DNA of 64,000 nucleotides from Siphonodentalium dalli (GCA_032622095.1 CP136066.1:167162664-167226663); one strand, 5' to 3'; shown: positions 25,859-39,500, numbered from the stretch's first letter. Numbers and translations: made by a program. The notes: generated from the letters alone by a model not told the origin.

Positions 25859-26864
25859 AGTGTCTATAGTATAGTATTTGAGGAGCATTGCCATTATGGA
25901 ATTTATTCTGTCATGTGTCAACTATTTACAGCTTATTTTTTTATATAAATAACTAAACACCTTATGAGATGTCTGGAAAATAATGATATATTATTGTGAC
26001 CCATTATAGGTAAATAACTGTAAGGAAACACAGATTTATAAAACTTTAGTCATGTTATCTGAGAGATAGATGTCTTTGTTAGCTATTCTGGTCATTACTG
26101 TATACTGTTATTCTGAAAATACGATCTTGCGCCGTTGCGCATGCCCGCCCGGATGTTTACATTATTAGCGGTGTTTGTATACAATCGGTTTGTTATGGGT
26201 GGGTGGTTGGTCTCCGAGCTCGAGCTTTATGTCTCTCAACTTATTTATCAATTCTATTTTCATCTGGTTAATCAATAAACCGGATCAGGAAAAAAGGAAA
26301 GAAACAGAATTGTTTGACAGCCAAAGACTCAGGTATCAAAGATAATAAAATTGGGAGCGTTTTCATTAGAATACGACTCGCAACACGATGTCTCTTCTAC
26401 CATCGTCTAATTATAACCCTCTTTGTTGACAAAGAAAGGGTTCGGCTTCAAAAACGCTTCAAACCATACACCTGTAACGTAAGAATGACAAGTTGAAGAA
26501 TTTAATTAAATGAATCCTCAAACGGGCAGGCGGACACGTTTGTATTCAAACCGCCAATAAAAGAATATCTCTCCGCGCTTTGTCACAAGCACGTGGCAGA
26601 GAATTTATTATTTTAGCGGTACAAAAAGACGGACCCATAAGAGCTGCTTAAAAAAAAATTTGTATTTGGTTTCACTCGATTTTAACAACAGCAATAGCAG
26701 CAGCAACAACAACAACAACAACAACAAAAACAAAACAACAACGCAAAGGAAAAATACATGATCACTTTATTCTTGTCTCTGTATATATAGCAGACACCTT
26801 GCTATACAATGCAATTATTTATCTTATATTTGCGAATGTATGTCTAGAAACAATTTTAATAATT
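25859..26864. other. No gene recognised; CAA/CAG microsatellite at about 26690-26745
   Basis: The satellite ends abruptly in CAACAACAACAG at 25858. The rest holds only short frames without domains and an AAC/AGC-rich microsatellite. Confidence 0.3.
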
Positions 26865-27665
26865 TTAAGGGACAGGCGCACGTTTTGTGTAAATCCAGCC
26901 AAAGAAATTCAAGATATTTTCAACAAAGAATTTCTCTGGATCTATCGGGCTATAAATCTTTAATTTCACATATCAGAATCGTCATTGTATATACAATCTG
27001 AGCAATTATTAAGAGACGACAAAAACAATGGATTTTAATACATTTGAGAGGTTGGACATATTATCTTTTTTGTCCCTTTCGGTACCAAGAACTGCTAGAA
27101 TAATTAATAATTTCACACAACAATCAATCACCAAATATCTTATTGTCTTGGCTCTATGAGATGATGCTTCATTTTTATAATAACTTTGAGTTAAAGTTTT
27201 AATTGCATATTATACGATCATACACCATATATTATAATAAAGAATAAAACAGTAAAAAAAAATCCAGAAAATTAAACCAAATGTTGATATGCAGTGTGGT
27301 CCACTCAAGCAGGGAGCATTCAACTGGAATTAGGCCACAGTGTTAAGTCAACTTTAGCTTGCTTATGAACCGATGACCCATAATTCATCTGAGCACAATT
27401 TTATATTGATCAACGGGCATGGCATGAACATTCTCAAATATAGAAAATTATTTATGGGTAGACCTTGCCTTTCTAAATGAAAATAATCATTAAATTTCAC
27501 GAATCAAGAATAATTATGATCATGATTTTCAGATATGATATCATCGATGTGTGAACAGCACTTATGAAATAAATATAATTTACAAAAAATTAAAGTAAAT
27601 GAGGTTATAATTTCGAATGGTTTGATGGTTCTTAAATATTGTTTTACAATAATCGGTTGTACCAA
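26865..27665 (+). mobile_element. TTAA-type element, family starting GGGACAGGCGCACG, truncated on the right
   Basis: The left end TTAAGGGACAGGCGCACGTT and the following 780 bp align with the copy at 31644-32314. The right inverted end present in that copy is missing here, and a LINE remnant begins at the break (about 27660). Confidence 0.6.
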
Positions 27666-28110
27666 ACTTTATTGTGTCATAAATTTATAGACGTCCGAAA
27701 AGTATTTGATACGATTTGGAGGGACGCATTGTGGCTAAAAATAATGAACTCTGGTATAAATGGTAGTGTTCTAATTATAATAAAGGACATGTGTGGAAAA
27801 ATAAAAAAATTGTGTCCGCGACAACACCATATATATGTCTGGCTTTTTGTAAGTAGAATTGGCTTGTTCCAAGGTGAAATACTGTCACCTTTCGTATTTT
27901 CTCTCTATGTAAATGGTTTACAAAGATTATTGTATGATTGTGCCATATATTGACACTCTGCAATTTTTAGATGAATCGTATATGCAAAATGTTGGCTGCT
28001 TTATTAAATTGCTATGTCTTTTATATGCTGATTATACTGCTATATTTTCTGACGACGAAGATATTATGCATATAGGGCTCTCATCGCCGATTATACAGAA
28101 GCTTGAAAAC
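27655..28110 (+). pseudogene. Degenerate LINE reverse-transcriptase remnant
   Basis: The translation contains HKFIDVRKVFDTIWRDALW (expected FxDxxKAFDxVW), GINGS, GLFQGEILSPFVFSLYVNGL (expected GVRQG..LSP..FSLY.N.L), and in another frame LLCLLYADYTAIFSDDE, where the catalytic YADD has become YADY. Frames are broken at about 27940-28000. It resembles the non-LTR elements common in bivalves. It is dead and lacks the endonuclease part. Confidence 0.75.
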
Positions 28111-28917
28111 TTCAAGTCAACCCCATTATATCCTTAAAAAGCCACTACATATTTCCTTATATCACACAGCGCGTGCTTACCGCCAACTTGGCAGCGCGCC
28201 AATACAAACTACTTACCAATTGATTAGGCGGTTTAATACTATTTTGAAAAGCCGCGCATGACAAAAAAAAAAAAAAACAAACAAACAAACTTGGGGGACA
28301 ATATTTTTCGTTGCAATCCCGAGCGCGCAATACTCTCGTATACAGTTGTGAAACGTCTCAGCTAACAATGATGTAAATGTATGCATTTTTAAGCTTCTTT
28401 GAAGGATTTTGTTTTGTTAAAAAGGCATAAAGCTCGTTTCATAAAATATTCTATCCTAACTTAACTCGTCGAAGATCCTCTATATCATTGTTATACTTGT
28501 TAAGTTTATCGCCTATTAGTGTGTGATATAAATATATACAATATAAGCATGCACATGTGTACGTATATGGAGTGAACAAAGATGAACGTGATATCAGAAT
28601 TTGTGTTTATAGTGTTTATTCGTTTCGCTTGTTTCACTGTTAAATTTGACTTTTCAAATTATCTGTATGTCTGTCTGTCCGTTATATAAATTAATGGGGG
28701 AACCATCTAGAGGGCTCCGCATAATGGGGTCTAGAAGTGATAACGTTTTACGAGAAAGATAAACGTATATGCTAAAACAATCGCCGATGTCCACCAAATT
28801 TATATGATAGTATACAGTCATATATCTTGGTATCTAATGATGTGGCTAACTAAGAAATAGCTTAGCTGCGTTATGTTTTGAATGTTATAAATTCTCATTT
28901 AGATCAGGTCTAAACAT
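28111..28917. other. No gene recognised
   Basis: An A-rich/AAAC tract lies at 28262-28290. There are no domains and none of the repeat families found elsewhere. Confidence 0.25.
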
Positions 28918-28985
28918 AAAAAAGTTCCCAAGTTTTGAATGGATGGAATATGCTATCTATGGGCGTAGCTGATTAGTATCAGTGT
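28918..28985. repeat. Solo end of the 470-1540 transposon family
   Basis: AAAAGTTCCCAAGTTTTG, TGGAATATG and GGGCGTAGCTG match the right inverted end at about 1475-1520 with some changes. No partner end was found nearby. Confidence 0.45.
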
Positions 28986-28994
28986 TCATCGCTT

Positions 28995-29570
28995 TTCAAA
29001 CCCTAAAGCTGCACTCTGAAATGACTAAGCGCCTGTTTGTAAGGCGAACATTTTCTCGAGTTTCTTGCGAAAACGTGTCGTTGGGTAGAATAACGATCGA
29101 ACGATGCCACACACATTCATAAATGTCAACAAAGTCAGCGATTTGTTCGAAGAATTGTAAATCTTGATTTTATGTAAAACTTTAAATTCCAACAAAAAGG
29201 TAAAATTTCATACAACTGTCTGGTAGTAACTTTCACCTATACTAGTAGCTTATGTTGGCTTTGTTGGCTTATCGACGGTTGACAGCAAAAGCTTGCATGG
29301 ACACGCGACATTATTTCCTCGTGCACACTTTGTACGTGTTGGCATCGATCAGATCAGAGTAGCCTTCCGGTTTGCCATTGCATGGGGTTGGACGCCCCAC
29401 CACGTTGTACCTACATCCCTGACGACAGCAGCAAGCAGCATTGATCGTCGCTTCACAGACCAGAAACACCCAGAAATGATTGAGCGCCTGTTTACGGCGA
29501 AACCTTTCTCAAGTTTCTTGCGAAAACGTGCCGTGGGTAGAGTAACGAACGATGCCACAAATGAATAATT
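28995..29570 (+). repeat. Pair of direct repeats of about 110 bp in the 5' flank of the homeobox gene
   Basis: The blocks at about 29015-29120 and 29470-29570 share the series GCGCCTGTTT, CTCRAGTTTCTTGCGAAAACG, TGGGTAGA and CGAACGATGCCACA in the same order, about 455 bp apart. Open frames here encode nothing recognisable. Confidence 0.5.
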
Positions 29571-30206
29571 CCGATAATAATCATTCGGCTGGACATTTGA
29601 CAAATCACATATTATAACATATAACAATGAGAAGATTTAGTAATTAAATATCGACCGGATGGATAACGCGATGTGATGAGCTAACAGAATCAATCAATCT
29701 CAGGTGCGATGATTACCTCAATGTTCCACACAAAACGCCCCAAAACGACGCTAATTACGGGTGTCGGGTGCTATCGCGCTCGACGCATGCGCACTAAACA
29801 CGTCTGTCAAAAGCACGGGTATAAAATAAGTGACATAGTAATTTTCTAGAAATTTCATACAATATCTCATTCAGCTTCGACCTTTATTGGAAATACAGAG
29901 ATGAATTGAGATAACAACTTTTTAATTTTATGTGTCATTACAGTTACTTCTTATAAATGTTATTTCATCAACACTAAAGTAATCATAAGCAATTTTTTTT
30001 AGATTGTTTTAAATTATTGAGACTTTTGGAAGCGATTTACAATATTCAATCGTCTCAATACCCAGTGTGTTCGGTTTAGGACGCGATTTGCGAAAAGCTG
30101 ACCACAACGCCTTATGTTTCTGAACAAATGACATTACACTTATACTCGAAATCGACGTTACATATAATCGAAATCGACATTACACTTATACGAAAATCGA
30201 ACTAAA
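29571..30206. other. 5' flank and presumed 5' UTR of the homeobox gene
   Basis: Apart from the candidate promoter at 29785-29827, no repeat of the families seen elsewhere in the window was recognised. A short GAAATCGACRTTACA motif is duplicated at about 30148-30185 just before the ATG. Confidence 0.3.
29785..29827 (+). promoter_or_regulatory. Candidate core promoter upstream of the homeobox gene (GCATGCGCA plus TATAAAAT)
   Basis: GCATGCGCA at 29785-29793 resembles an NRF-1 half site, and TATAAAAT at 29820-29827 is a good TATA box. Together they would place a transcription start near 29850, about 360 bp before the ATG. Several short upstream ATGs would then lie in the 5' UTR. No transcript evidence can be seen from sequence alone, so this is a suggestion. 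Confidence 0.25.
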
Positions 30207-30576
30207 ATGGACTCGAAGGAGCTTTCAAACACATATTCTGAATCAGACGACGATCGGGAGGGATCCGGCCGGAAAGAATCAAATTCGGAGCTGAGCGATA
30301 CCTCGTGTACTGGAAGTCGGCGAATTTCGGAGAGCGAACGAGGTGAGAGTAGTGACAACGCCAAACCGAAAATGAATGATTTGAAATTTTCGATAGAGAA
30401 TATTCTTGGAATGGGTTCGTCGGTTAGCTCTAGCGCAGAGAAGGACACTGTTAGTGATGGAAGTGACATTGAAATGAATGATATAAATCTGTCAAACTAT
30501 CCGGCATTTTGTGACGACGATTCATCAGGGTTTTCTTGGCTCCAGTATACGAGGTACAGACCACCGAGGCTGCATA
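30207..30576 (+). CDS. Msxlx: Homeobox gene exon 1 (residues 1-123 plus one base)
   Basis: The ATG at 30207 is the first in its frame after an in-frame TAA at 30165-30167, which supports this start. The exon encodes many Ser, Glu and Asp residues, then FSIENILG at residues 61-68, a second acidic stretch, and WLQYTRYRPPRLH just before the splice site. The reading frame runs on into the intron to 30737, but the conserved peptide stops exactly at the GTAAGT donor (30577-30582), so the exon end is well supported. The remaining A at 30576 is the first base of an Arg codon finished by exon 2. The eh1 motif is known in this class to bind Groucho/TLE; that function here is inferred. Confidence 0.85.
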
Positions 30577-33500
30577 GTAAGTACAATTATACGAGATTCA
30601 TGTGGACCAGGCGGAACAATTATACACAGAGGTGCATATGTATGGATGTCTTATATGCCACAACCACATATTTTTTGCGTAACCGGTTAATACTTTTAAT
30701 AGGAATTTGGCTAATATTTACTTCAGTCATATATTGAGTCGGAATATATATGCATGAAAGAAACGCAGAATTGATTATCACATAACAATTAAAAAAAACA
30801 TCGCCAGAACTTAAATTAATCGAAACGTGGAGCCTATAAATAATGAATGTCATTTCGGCTTTGAAAATTTAACACAGGTATTATTACACCCAAAACAAGC
30901 TTTGCTCTGACACACAAAAATAGCAATTATATATCAATTATCATCTGTTGAAATTTATTATAGGCCAATACTAGGGAATTGCCCGTCAAAAATGACGGGT
31001 CTACACACGCTCTTTATTATTTTTTGTGTATGCATTTTCGGTCGTTTTCGTCGGTTAGGCTTTGTAATTACTATCACAGCGTTTCTTTGACCAATCGCAA
31101 ACTGCAAGACAGAGTTCAGTCCCCAGTTGCGCTGGTCAGACCATCGTGGCAGGGGACTAAACTCCCCCTTGCAGTTTGGACAGATCGGCGTGAAATTTGG
31201 TGCACCGTGTTCAATGATACACTACATTATTTGGTCTAAATTTGGGCTATATATATATTGTATATATATATGCGATTGACCTTCAGTCCTTTCTGTGGAT
31301 GAATGGGGGTACCTATAACATATATATTCCAAATAACACAGTTTAGCCTGGAAGGTTACATGCATTATATTGTGTCTCCTCAGACAAAATGTTTCACAAC
31401 ATCGCGACATCTGCATGTTATGGGATTTACATCAAACACCAGAAGCGCAACATACACCTCTATAACGTAAAAGACACAACACGCTTGTTGTCTCATCCCA
31501 TTCCAATCATACATTATCTATCACTGATTTAAAAACAAAAATATTGTTTGGTTGGGAATAAATATTGTTTATACACCAATATTCTAGCTGCCCCAGAATT
31601 ATTGGGAATAATACTATATAATATACACGGGACCGTTTTGTTATTAAGGGGGAGACGCACGTTTTGCATAAATCCAGCCAAAAATGGCAAGAGATTTTCA
31701 ACAAAGAATTTATCTGGATATATTTTTTATTTGGCAAAAATATCTTGAATTTCACATATCATCTTCATTGTATTAGAATCTGAGCAATTATTAAGCGCCA
31801 ACAAAAACATGGAATTTTATACACTTTAGAGGTTGAAAAATGTATTTATTTTTTGTGTCCATTTCGGTACCACTAACTGCTAGGATAATTAATAATTTCA
31901 CACAAATCTCCAATCGCCAAATAGCTTAATGTCCTCGATGAGAGGAGGCTTCATTTGTGTCGTAATGTTGAGTTAGATTTTTAATTGCATAATATAGCAT
32001 CATACCCCCATATATTATAATGAAGAATAAAGCAGTCGTAAATATTCCAGCCCAATGAAACAAATGTTGATTTGCAGTGTGGTCCACGCAAGCAGGGTGC
32101 AATCAACAAGAATTAGGCCACATGCAGTGTTAGGAGACATGGTGGTCAGCTTTAACTTGAAATTTTAGATATTTTTGATGCCATAAAAATTAAGTAAAGG
32201 TTATAATATCCAATTGGTCGATGGTTTTTAAATATTATGTCACAATAATCGCTTGTACCAAATTTCACAAAGATATTCCTAATAGATTTTGAGAATACGT
32301 GCGTCTGACCCTTCATATGATGTGGTGCGTGTGTATAGAGCACCATATCCATTGAGGGTTACTTTAATTGTAATAAAGACGTTTATTTAAATTTTGAAAT
32401 ATAAAGAGCGTTTAACTAGGCGATTGCTCTCATTGTTATTACAATGCTTTACGCACTATATGACGAAGTCGTGCATGTGGTGACAGATGTTCAATTTCCA
32501 TATTACTTGAATTATAATTATGCGACTCAGATATAAATATTTATTATATATTTTGGAACTTCTGTCTGGGTGTGTATGTATGTATGCATGTATGTATGTA
32601 TGTATGTTTGTATGCATGCATGCATGTATGTATGCATATATGTACGCATGTATGCATGTGTATGCATATATGTATGTACGTGCGTGCGTGCGTATATGTG
32701 TGTATTATAGACTCGAAAACTGCTCGACCGATCCGACTCAAATTTGGTATGTAGGACCACTTTGATCCCGGGAACAATATGGGCGGGTCCAATTTCACGT
32801 GCGACCGTGTTCTTGACCTTGACCTTGCTCATATAAGCATGTTTCTGGACCGATCGAACAATAGCTTTTTCCTTTCTCCTAATACTTTTCAACGTTGTTC
32901 GCTCAGTATTCGAACAGACGGGGGCGATCACAAAGAACTCTCTAAATGACCCGGACGAAGTCGGGAACATCAGCTAGTATATCATATTTATGGAGGCACC
33001 GACTCAGTATGAATGTGCATTGCTTCACATGACTGTGCTTGCTTCAGTGAGCGTGAAAAAATGGCCATGATTGTGTTTATCAGAATGGCACATTGAGATG
33101 CCTCACAACTCAGATCAAGCTAGGAAATCTTGTTTTGGGTGTAATAATACATGTGTTAAATGCCGAATTGACATTAATTATTTAGGCTTTCAATTATTGT
33201 ACGTTCTGGTGGTGTTTTATTGTACGTTCTGGTGGTGTTTTATTGTACGTTCTGGTGGTGTTTTTGTTTTGTTTTACTTGTTATGTGATAATCAATTCGG
33301 CGTTTCTTTCAAGCATATATATTCAAACTCAATATGTGACTGAAGTAAATATTAGCCCAATTCCTATTAAAACCCACCCAACCTCGTCTAGATCTGACTG
33401 CGATGATCAGAGCTTTTTTTTGCAGTTTGGACCGATCTGTGTTAATTTTGGTGCATCTTGTTTTAAGATACACCACATTATGTTCGATCTTATCCACAAC

Positions 33501-36500
33501 TTAACCACCGCGGCTACGTGCATGGACATCCTCAAAAACGAAGTCCTGTCGCCGAAAGTTGGGAAGCGTATATATCAGTCTGAACATGGGTTCGGATAAT
33601 GACACATGCAGAGCGGATCTACCAATATATTGGAACAGCACAATGCACTTCCTCCAAATGTGTATTTGTGACCACACGATTACTGGGACTAGCGTATACA
33701 GCACTCAGTATGAATGTTCACTGCTTTAACCCTTTACCCAACAAACCGGCCAAAACCGGCCAAATAAAGCTTCAACAGCCTAAAATATCTTCGGTCTGTC
33801 TCAATAGAACCATACACATATGGATATCATTGGAACCGGCTCATTGACCACATTGTGATAGTTACAGTTATGCCCTGGGCCAATGCATTCTCTTATATAT
33901 GCGAGTCGACCATAGGTCGCCTCGCATATATAAGAGAATGCATTGGCCTAAAAAAAATCTTTTTTTAACACTTTTTACCATTTTTCTTACATTCTTTAAC
34001 AATTTTATAATTTTTAATGTGTTAAGCCAATGCATTCTCTTATATATGCGAGGCGACCTATGGTCGACTCGCATATATAAGAGAATGCATTGGCACAGGG
34101 CCGTTCTGTTGGGTAAAGGGTTAAATGTGCTTGCTTCGGTGAGCGCGAACAAATTCTCATTCTTATCGAAATGGCCATGTATTCATCAGAATGTCACATT
34201 GAGGACTCAAATCTAGCTTTAAAATCGGTTCCGATTTTCGCCCATGTCGGGGTTAGAACCCGAGCCAACCTAGTTTAGCCCATGCTATTGTCCACGACCT
34301 GACTACTTCGGCTGAGGCTAAGGGTATATTATAATTTGGCCTCTTAAAGGTACACAATCCGATCAGACGCTCCTAAAATACTACTTCTTTGGTTTCAGGG
34401 TTAAACATATTTGATTCGAGTCGAGGAACCCACCCATCAAAACTCAGAGTGATCAGATATAGATTTTTGAAGTTTGTTATTTCTCGAGATGTGTAATAAT
34501 ATGTGGCCCAGAAACACGTGGTCAAACGGAGGGTCTCGGACAAAATTGCCGATGAAGATGGATAACTCTAAAATCAAGTGGTAGGCCTAATACGGTCAAA
34601 TTTCGTGATACTTTAGTGATAACACGGCCATATTTTGTTGAACAAAATGTTGATAAATAACAAGTTTTGGGAAATTTGTTACCATAGTTGACAGTGGTTA
34701 GCGTTATTTTGTTGCAATAAATCGATTCTGATAACTGACACGTATTTTGAAGAAATGTTGATGGTATGGGAACCGTCTGATCGGATTGAGTACCTTTAAT
34801 TATCAGGCCAAATAAAGAAAAGAAAAAAAAGAAAGAAACATACTTGCAATTACCGTCATTCGTATTGCACAGGCATCGCAAAAATCCACAAAATCTTTCT
34901 AAGTATAATCGATCTTTTTTGCGTTGAAATCGATCACAAAAGTTCATAACTGAGAACGCTCTTTATTATCTACCGTAAATCATGGACGCTCTTTATGCGA
35001 TCATTGGATTTGTTTAGCTAGGCTGACATTTCAAAACGTATTAAAACTTCATCCTTTTAAAGTCGATATCTGGCCCTCAAAACACCCCTCATAGGTTGGA
35101 TCTAAACATATGATGTCCTGGTATAGAAAATGTATATATAGTGGTTTTCCCTTATAAGAAACACTCGGGTAAATTCCCGTGAAAAAAAACTGCTTTCCGA
35201 AGGGTGTCGAGAAGGATTTTTTTTTCACCCCACCGCCCCATATATGCAACATTCCATATAGCTCAATGTCATCTCTACTAAGTCCCATATGAGGTCCCAG
35301 TAACATAAATATGGTGTTTTTGCAGTTATAAATTCTTATAATATGTTTTAAACTGTTACAAATGTCATATAAGGGCACAAAAGGTCTTTAGTAAAAAAAT
35401 TGCATGAGGGTGTAAAAAAAAAACACGTTTTTTGCCCCTCGGACCACCCACCACCCCGGCATACCTTCCTGCAAATTTGTTACTACACTCTTAGAACAAA
35501 TGTGTATAAATACTACACAATATGTGTTACATTTGATCTTAAACAAAATTGTGTAGAAATGCAACATGACATAAATGTGTCGGTGGAATTTTCTCAAAAT
35601 TGAATATGAGTGAATATGTGAGTATATTATATTTAATAGATGAGATATTTTCTATTTGAGACATAAACCTCGTAAAAGCTGCCATAATAAAACATTGGCA
35701 GCTGCTTTAAAACTTTGTGCTACACAATTATGTGTTGTTCAGTTTTTACACAAACATAGTGTATAACAAAGTTTAAAGCTGCTGCCAATTGTTTGTTATG
35801 TGGTAGCCTTTACGAGTTTTGTGTCTCCAATAGAACACATTTCATCTAATAACTATGATACACTCACATATTCAATCATATTCAACGTTGATGATATTCC
35901 ACCGACATATTTAATAATTATATGTCATGTGTCATTTCTACACAATTTTGTTTAAGATCAAATGTAACACATTTTGTGTAGTATTTATACACATTTGTTC
36001 TAAGAGTGTACCCCCCTGTGTACACGATTGATTTTTTAAAACCCGAAATCGAACCTAACCTGTATTTTATAGCTGTAAACAACATGCATACTAAGTTTCG
36101 TCGATATAGATCCAATTCGGTCAGCATTAACTGAAGTTATCCGGAAACGAACATTGAGCCCAAATTCCAACAAACGCTGGGAACTCTTGTAAAAGTAGGG
36201 GTTTGGAACACGACATCGAAGTTCATCTTTATTTTATGGTATTGAACATACATACCAAATTTCATTCGCTTAAGTTCTATAGAACTAAATCAGTTATCGC
36301 CGCAAACGAAAATTGGACAGGCAGACGGACAGAAAAAACAATAAAAACATAATACGCCCCAATTTAAACATGCATGCATGGTTTCAAACTTCCAGTTACA
36401 ACAACAATCTAAATCTTAGTTAACACGATTTTCTGCAAATGTTGAAAACTAAATACGACATGCAATTATATGTATAATTATTTAATGTAAACATACCTTT

Positions 36501-39500
36501 TTCTAATTCCAAACAAATAAAATAACATACAGACAAAATTCTAAATAGAAACCATAAACATAATATGTATTTGTACTATAAATAAAAAAAAAACGATTGG
36601 GGCACAAGTTTTAAACTTACCCACACTGCCAAACTATTAGCGGCCTATCAATGGACACTGGGGCATCTCGGGCCACATACTAGACCAATTATATACCAAA
36701 TAATATAATTTTTGTTTATGAAAAATGTAATTTAAATTGAATAGATAATATTTTTGTGACCATCTAAAACATCAAATCTTCATGAAATAAATACATAGCA
36801 CATTCGATATCATCAAAATCGATTTTCTCTAGAATGGCAAATCTTATTCCAAACATGTTATATCATACAATAGAATCTAACTGAAAATTAAACTAAGTTC
36901 CCTAAAAATTAGCCCGGAACCCTGAATGCATCTTGAAAAACTTGCGTATAAAATACTAAATTTGGGGGGAAAACACATCTCAATGACACCGACATATAAT
37001 ATTCTCCGTTTGTAGTTGGAACGAACACGTGGATTCTCTTCAAATCGATATTGTTTTCGAAACACCTGTATCGAGTTCAGTTCATTGGGTCATTGAATCG
37101 TCTATCGTTTTTAACAGCTAGTTAACTAATGATGGTACTTGGATTTCAAAGGATTTTGACTTCTCATTATTTGAAACCAAAACAAATAGCGGGAACACAC
37201 AAAGAAGTCAGCTTTCCGCGCGCGACATTTCCATGGCTTTTGTTAATAGGAACTGTCAGAATTGCTTCCTTGTTGAGTCGCCGTTGTGCATCATTATAAT
37301 TATCCCACTTGATTTTTAAACTTGATCACGCGACTCGTTCACTGAATAGGGAAACCCCATCAGTTGGCGAAATTACGTCATCTGCGCGAGAATTAATTCC
37401 GAGAATATCTCTATTTTCAAAAATAATCACACAGGAACCAGGGTTGTGACTACAGATTGTCTCCCCTTTCCATGCGGCCCGTGCCCAACTCCGAATTTCC
37501 GAATGCACGTCCGCATTCCACCTGAGTTAAAATCCCGTTATATATCATAAGTTATAGATAGGTTTATTGAATTGAATAAGGGTATGATAATGTAATAAAA
37601 TGTTTTAACAAGTTTAAGTTAATTGTTATAACAGTTTATATGTAGTAATGCACAATGTCCAGCAATTTTCACCAACATGGGAGGAGGTACTGTACTTCAA
37701 ATATATGCTGAGCCATTATCTTTGGCATAGGTCCCATCAAGCATTTTATTTTATTTTCGGCAGAAATGGTAGTTGTAAACAAATATTTGTAATTTGGCTT
37801 CTTCGTCCAATTTGTCAAAATGATATCAGTAAATAAGCTTCTTCTTCCGGGTAGCTATGTTAGAGCTGAGAAATATTTGAAATAGAACGGAAGGTATCGT
37901 AGCAATTTAAAAAATATGTCTTGCAAGTGCAGATGACAGAATTCGGGTTATTTTCCTATAACCAAACACACATATAGTTGGTCTTCACTGAATACGAAAA
38001 TCATATTACGTATCCCAATTTTTCACGTTTTGTGAACTTTCCCATGTTTTGTAAAAAATATTTAAACCATAAAACCTGTGATGCCACATTTAACACAGGC
38101 TACACTGGAAGTTATGTCACCAGATGCTTATTGTTCTATTTTTCAGTCCCCTAAAACCCTCGAAATCGTGTACTGCTAACTTCAGTAAACGGTAAAAGCG
38201 GTTTAGGGTGGATACACACATGCATGAAATTTCTGTTTGTAAAATACATGTATTTTACATGGTAAATGTATTTTACATGGCCACACCAATAATTGACAAC
38301 ATTAATCACCTGCGCCCGAGCGGTTCATTGTTAACAGGCCAGACAAGTGAGTAGTGATAAGCGAAGTCAAACTGTCTGTTATCAGGACATTTAAGGCCAG
38401 TCCAAAACATGTCTTCTCTTACGGATGCGAAAATTAGTCTGGCATATGCAGGCTTGATATAGAACATGTGTACGTCGCTTGGCATCGAGTAATGGTTTTA
38501 ATATTGGTTGACCGAATGTAAATATAGGCACATGTATATATAATGTATATAATAGGCATAATTACCAATTGGGTGACCAACGTTTCATAGTGTATGTAAC
38601 TCATCAACATGTCTTCTCTTACGGATGCGGAAATTAGTCTGGCAGGCTTGATATAGAACATTTCCGGCCATGATGCTTGTTTGGCTTGGGGTCTCGAAAG
38701 ATTCAAATCGCCAAGGGACTTATTTGAATGTATCGGTCGGAATAATCTGGGCAAGAAGGTACAATATAATATGTTTTCCTTAAATAGCTCAAAGTTAGCC
38801 ACAGGGTCCGCGCTGGCAGCAAATTTGATTTTTGGCAAATATTTTGCCAAATGAAAATAATTTTTGCCAAATGTTGTTAGAAGTTGTCAAATTCTATCAA
38901 TTCTACAAACATTGTGCCTTTTATTTTGATTATTTCAACAATCGCTGCTTGAGCGTCCATTGATATCGACAGGAAAGCAGTTAATTACTGATAATTATCG
39001 CCTCTATACTTAGCCACCCCGCATGGTAGCTTTCTCGATTATATAGCCCCAAGTCGGGGATCATATATAGCCCCTGCGTCGGGGAAATCCTGATCCACCA
39101 CTGCTATAAATATCAAGAGAGGACTGGTAATTATTTAAATAAAACGTCCACCATATGGATTATCACACGAACAATTATTTTAAGTGGCCTGGCGACTCGG
39201 TCCAAGATAGAGATTTCTCTACATTCCGACTTAATTGGAACTCGAACTCAGTGCGGTCAACACGTCGGCAATGATTGGGTTGTCAGTGGACACATATTAC
39301 ATTGTCTGTATGATCCATGTAAAACGCCAAATACACGATAATTACAGAGATTACATGCATGTGTGTATCCACCCTTAACAATCATCCGTTGAGAAGCGAT
39401 CTCTTCCGATTAGGATTTGTGTGGCCCAACAGAGGCAGTTGCAAGACACCCTGTCCATTCTCTCCTCACACTTCACCCGCGGGGTTCAATTCAATCGAAG

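Larger units (their letters stand above)
30690..33370. repeat. Inverted repeat pair of about 125 bp in intron 1 (30690-30815 and 33240-33370)
   Basis: The left copy contains AATAGGAATTTGGCTAATAT, GAAAGAAACGCAGAATTGAT and CATCGCCAGAAC. The right copy carries the reverse complements in reverse order. The enclosed 2.4 kb holds other elements (31644-32314 and 32540-32976). A 22-bp unit (GTACGTTCTGGTGGTGTTTT) is repeated three times at the inner edge of the right copy. This may be one large transposon or two inverted copies. Confidence 0.5.

Noticed and set aside
30577-30737. Extension of the exon 1 reading frame past 30576 to a stop at 30737
   Set aside because: The conserved pre-homeodomain peptide ends at a GTAAGT donor, and its phase matches exon 2 exactly. 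The extension is intronic read-through.
32520-32970. Long frames rich in Met/Tyr/Val/Cys and His/Thr/Tyr (81-147 residues)
   Set aside because: They translate the TGTA/TGCA microsatellite and Helitron body. Open frames on both strands are expected from stop-free simple repeats.
39200-39290. Possible tRNA or SINE with a GAGTTCGAGTTCC B-box-like string on the minus strand
   Set aside because: No convincing A box or cloverleaf pairing could be drawn, so it is not called.
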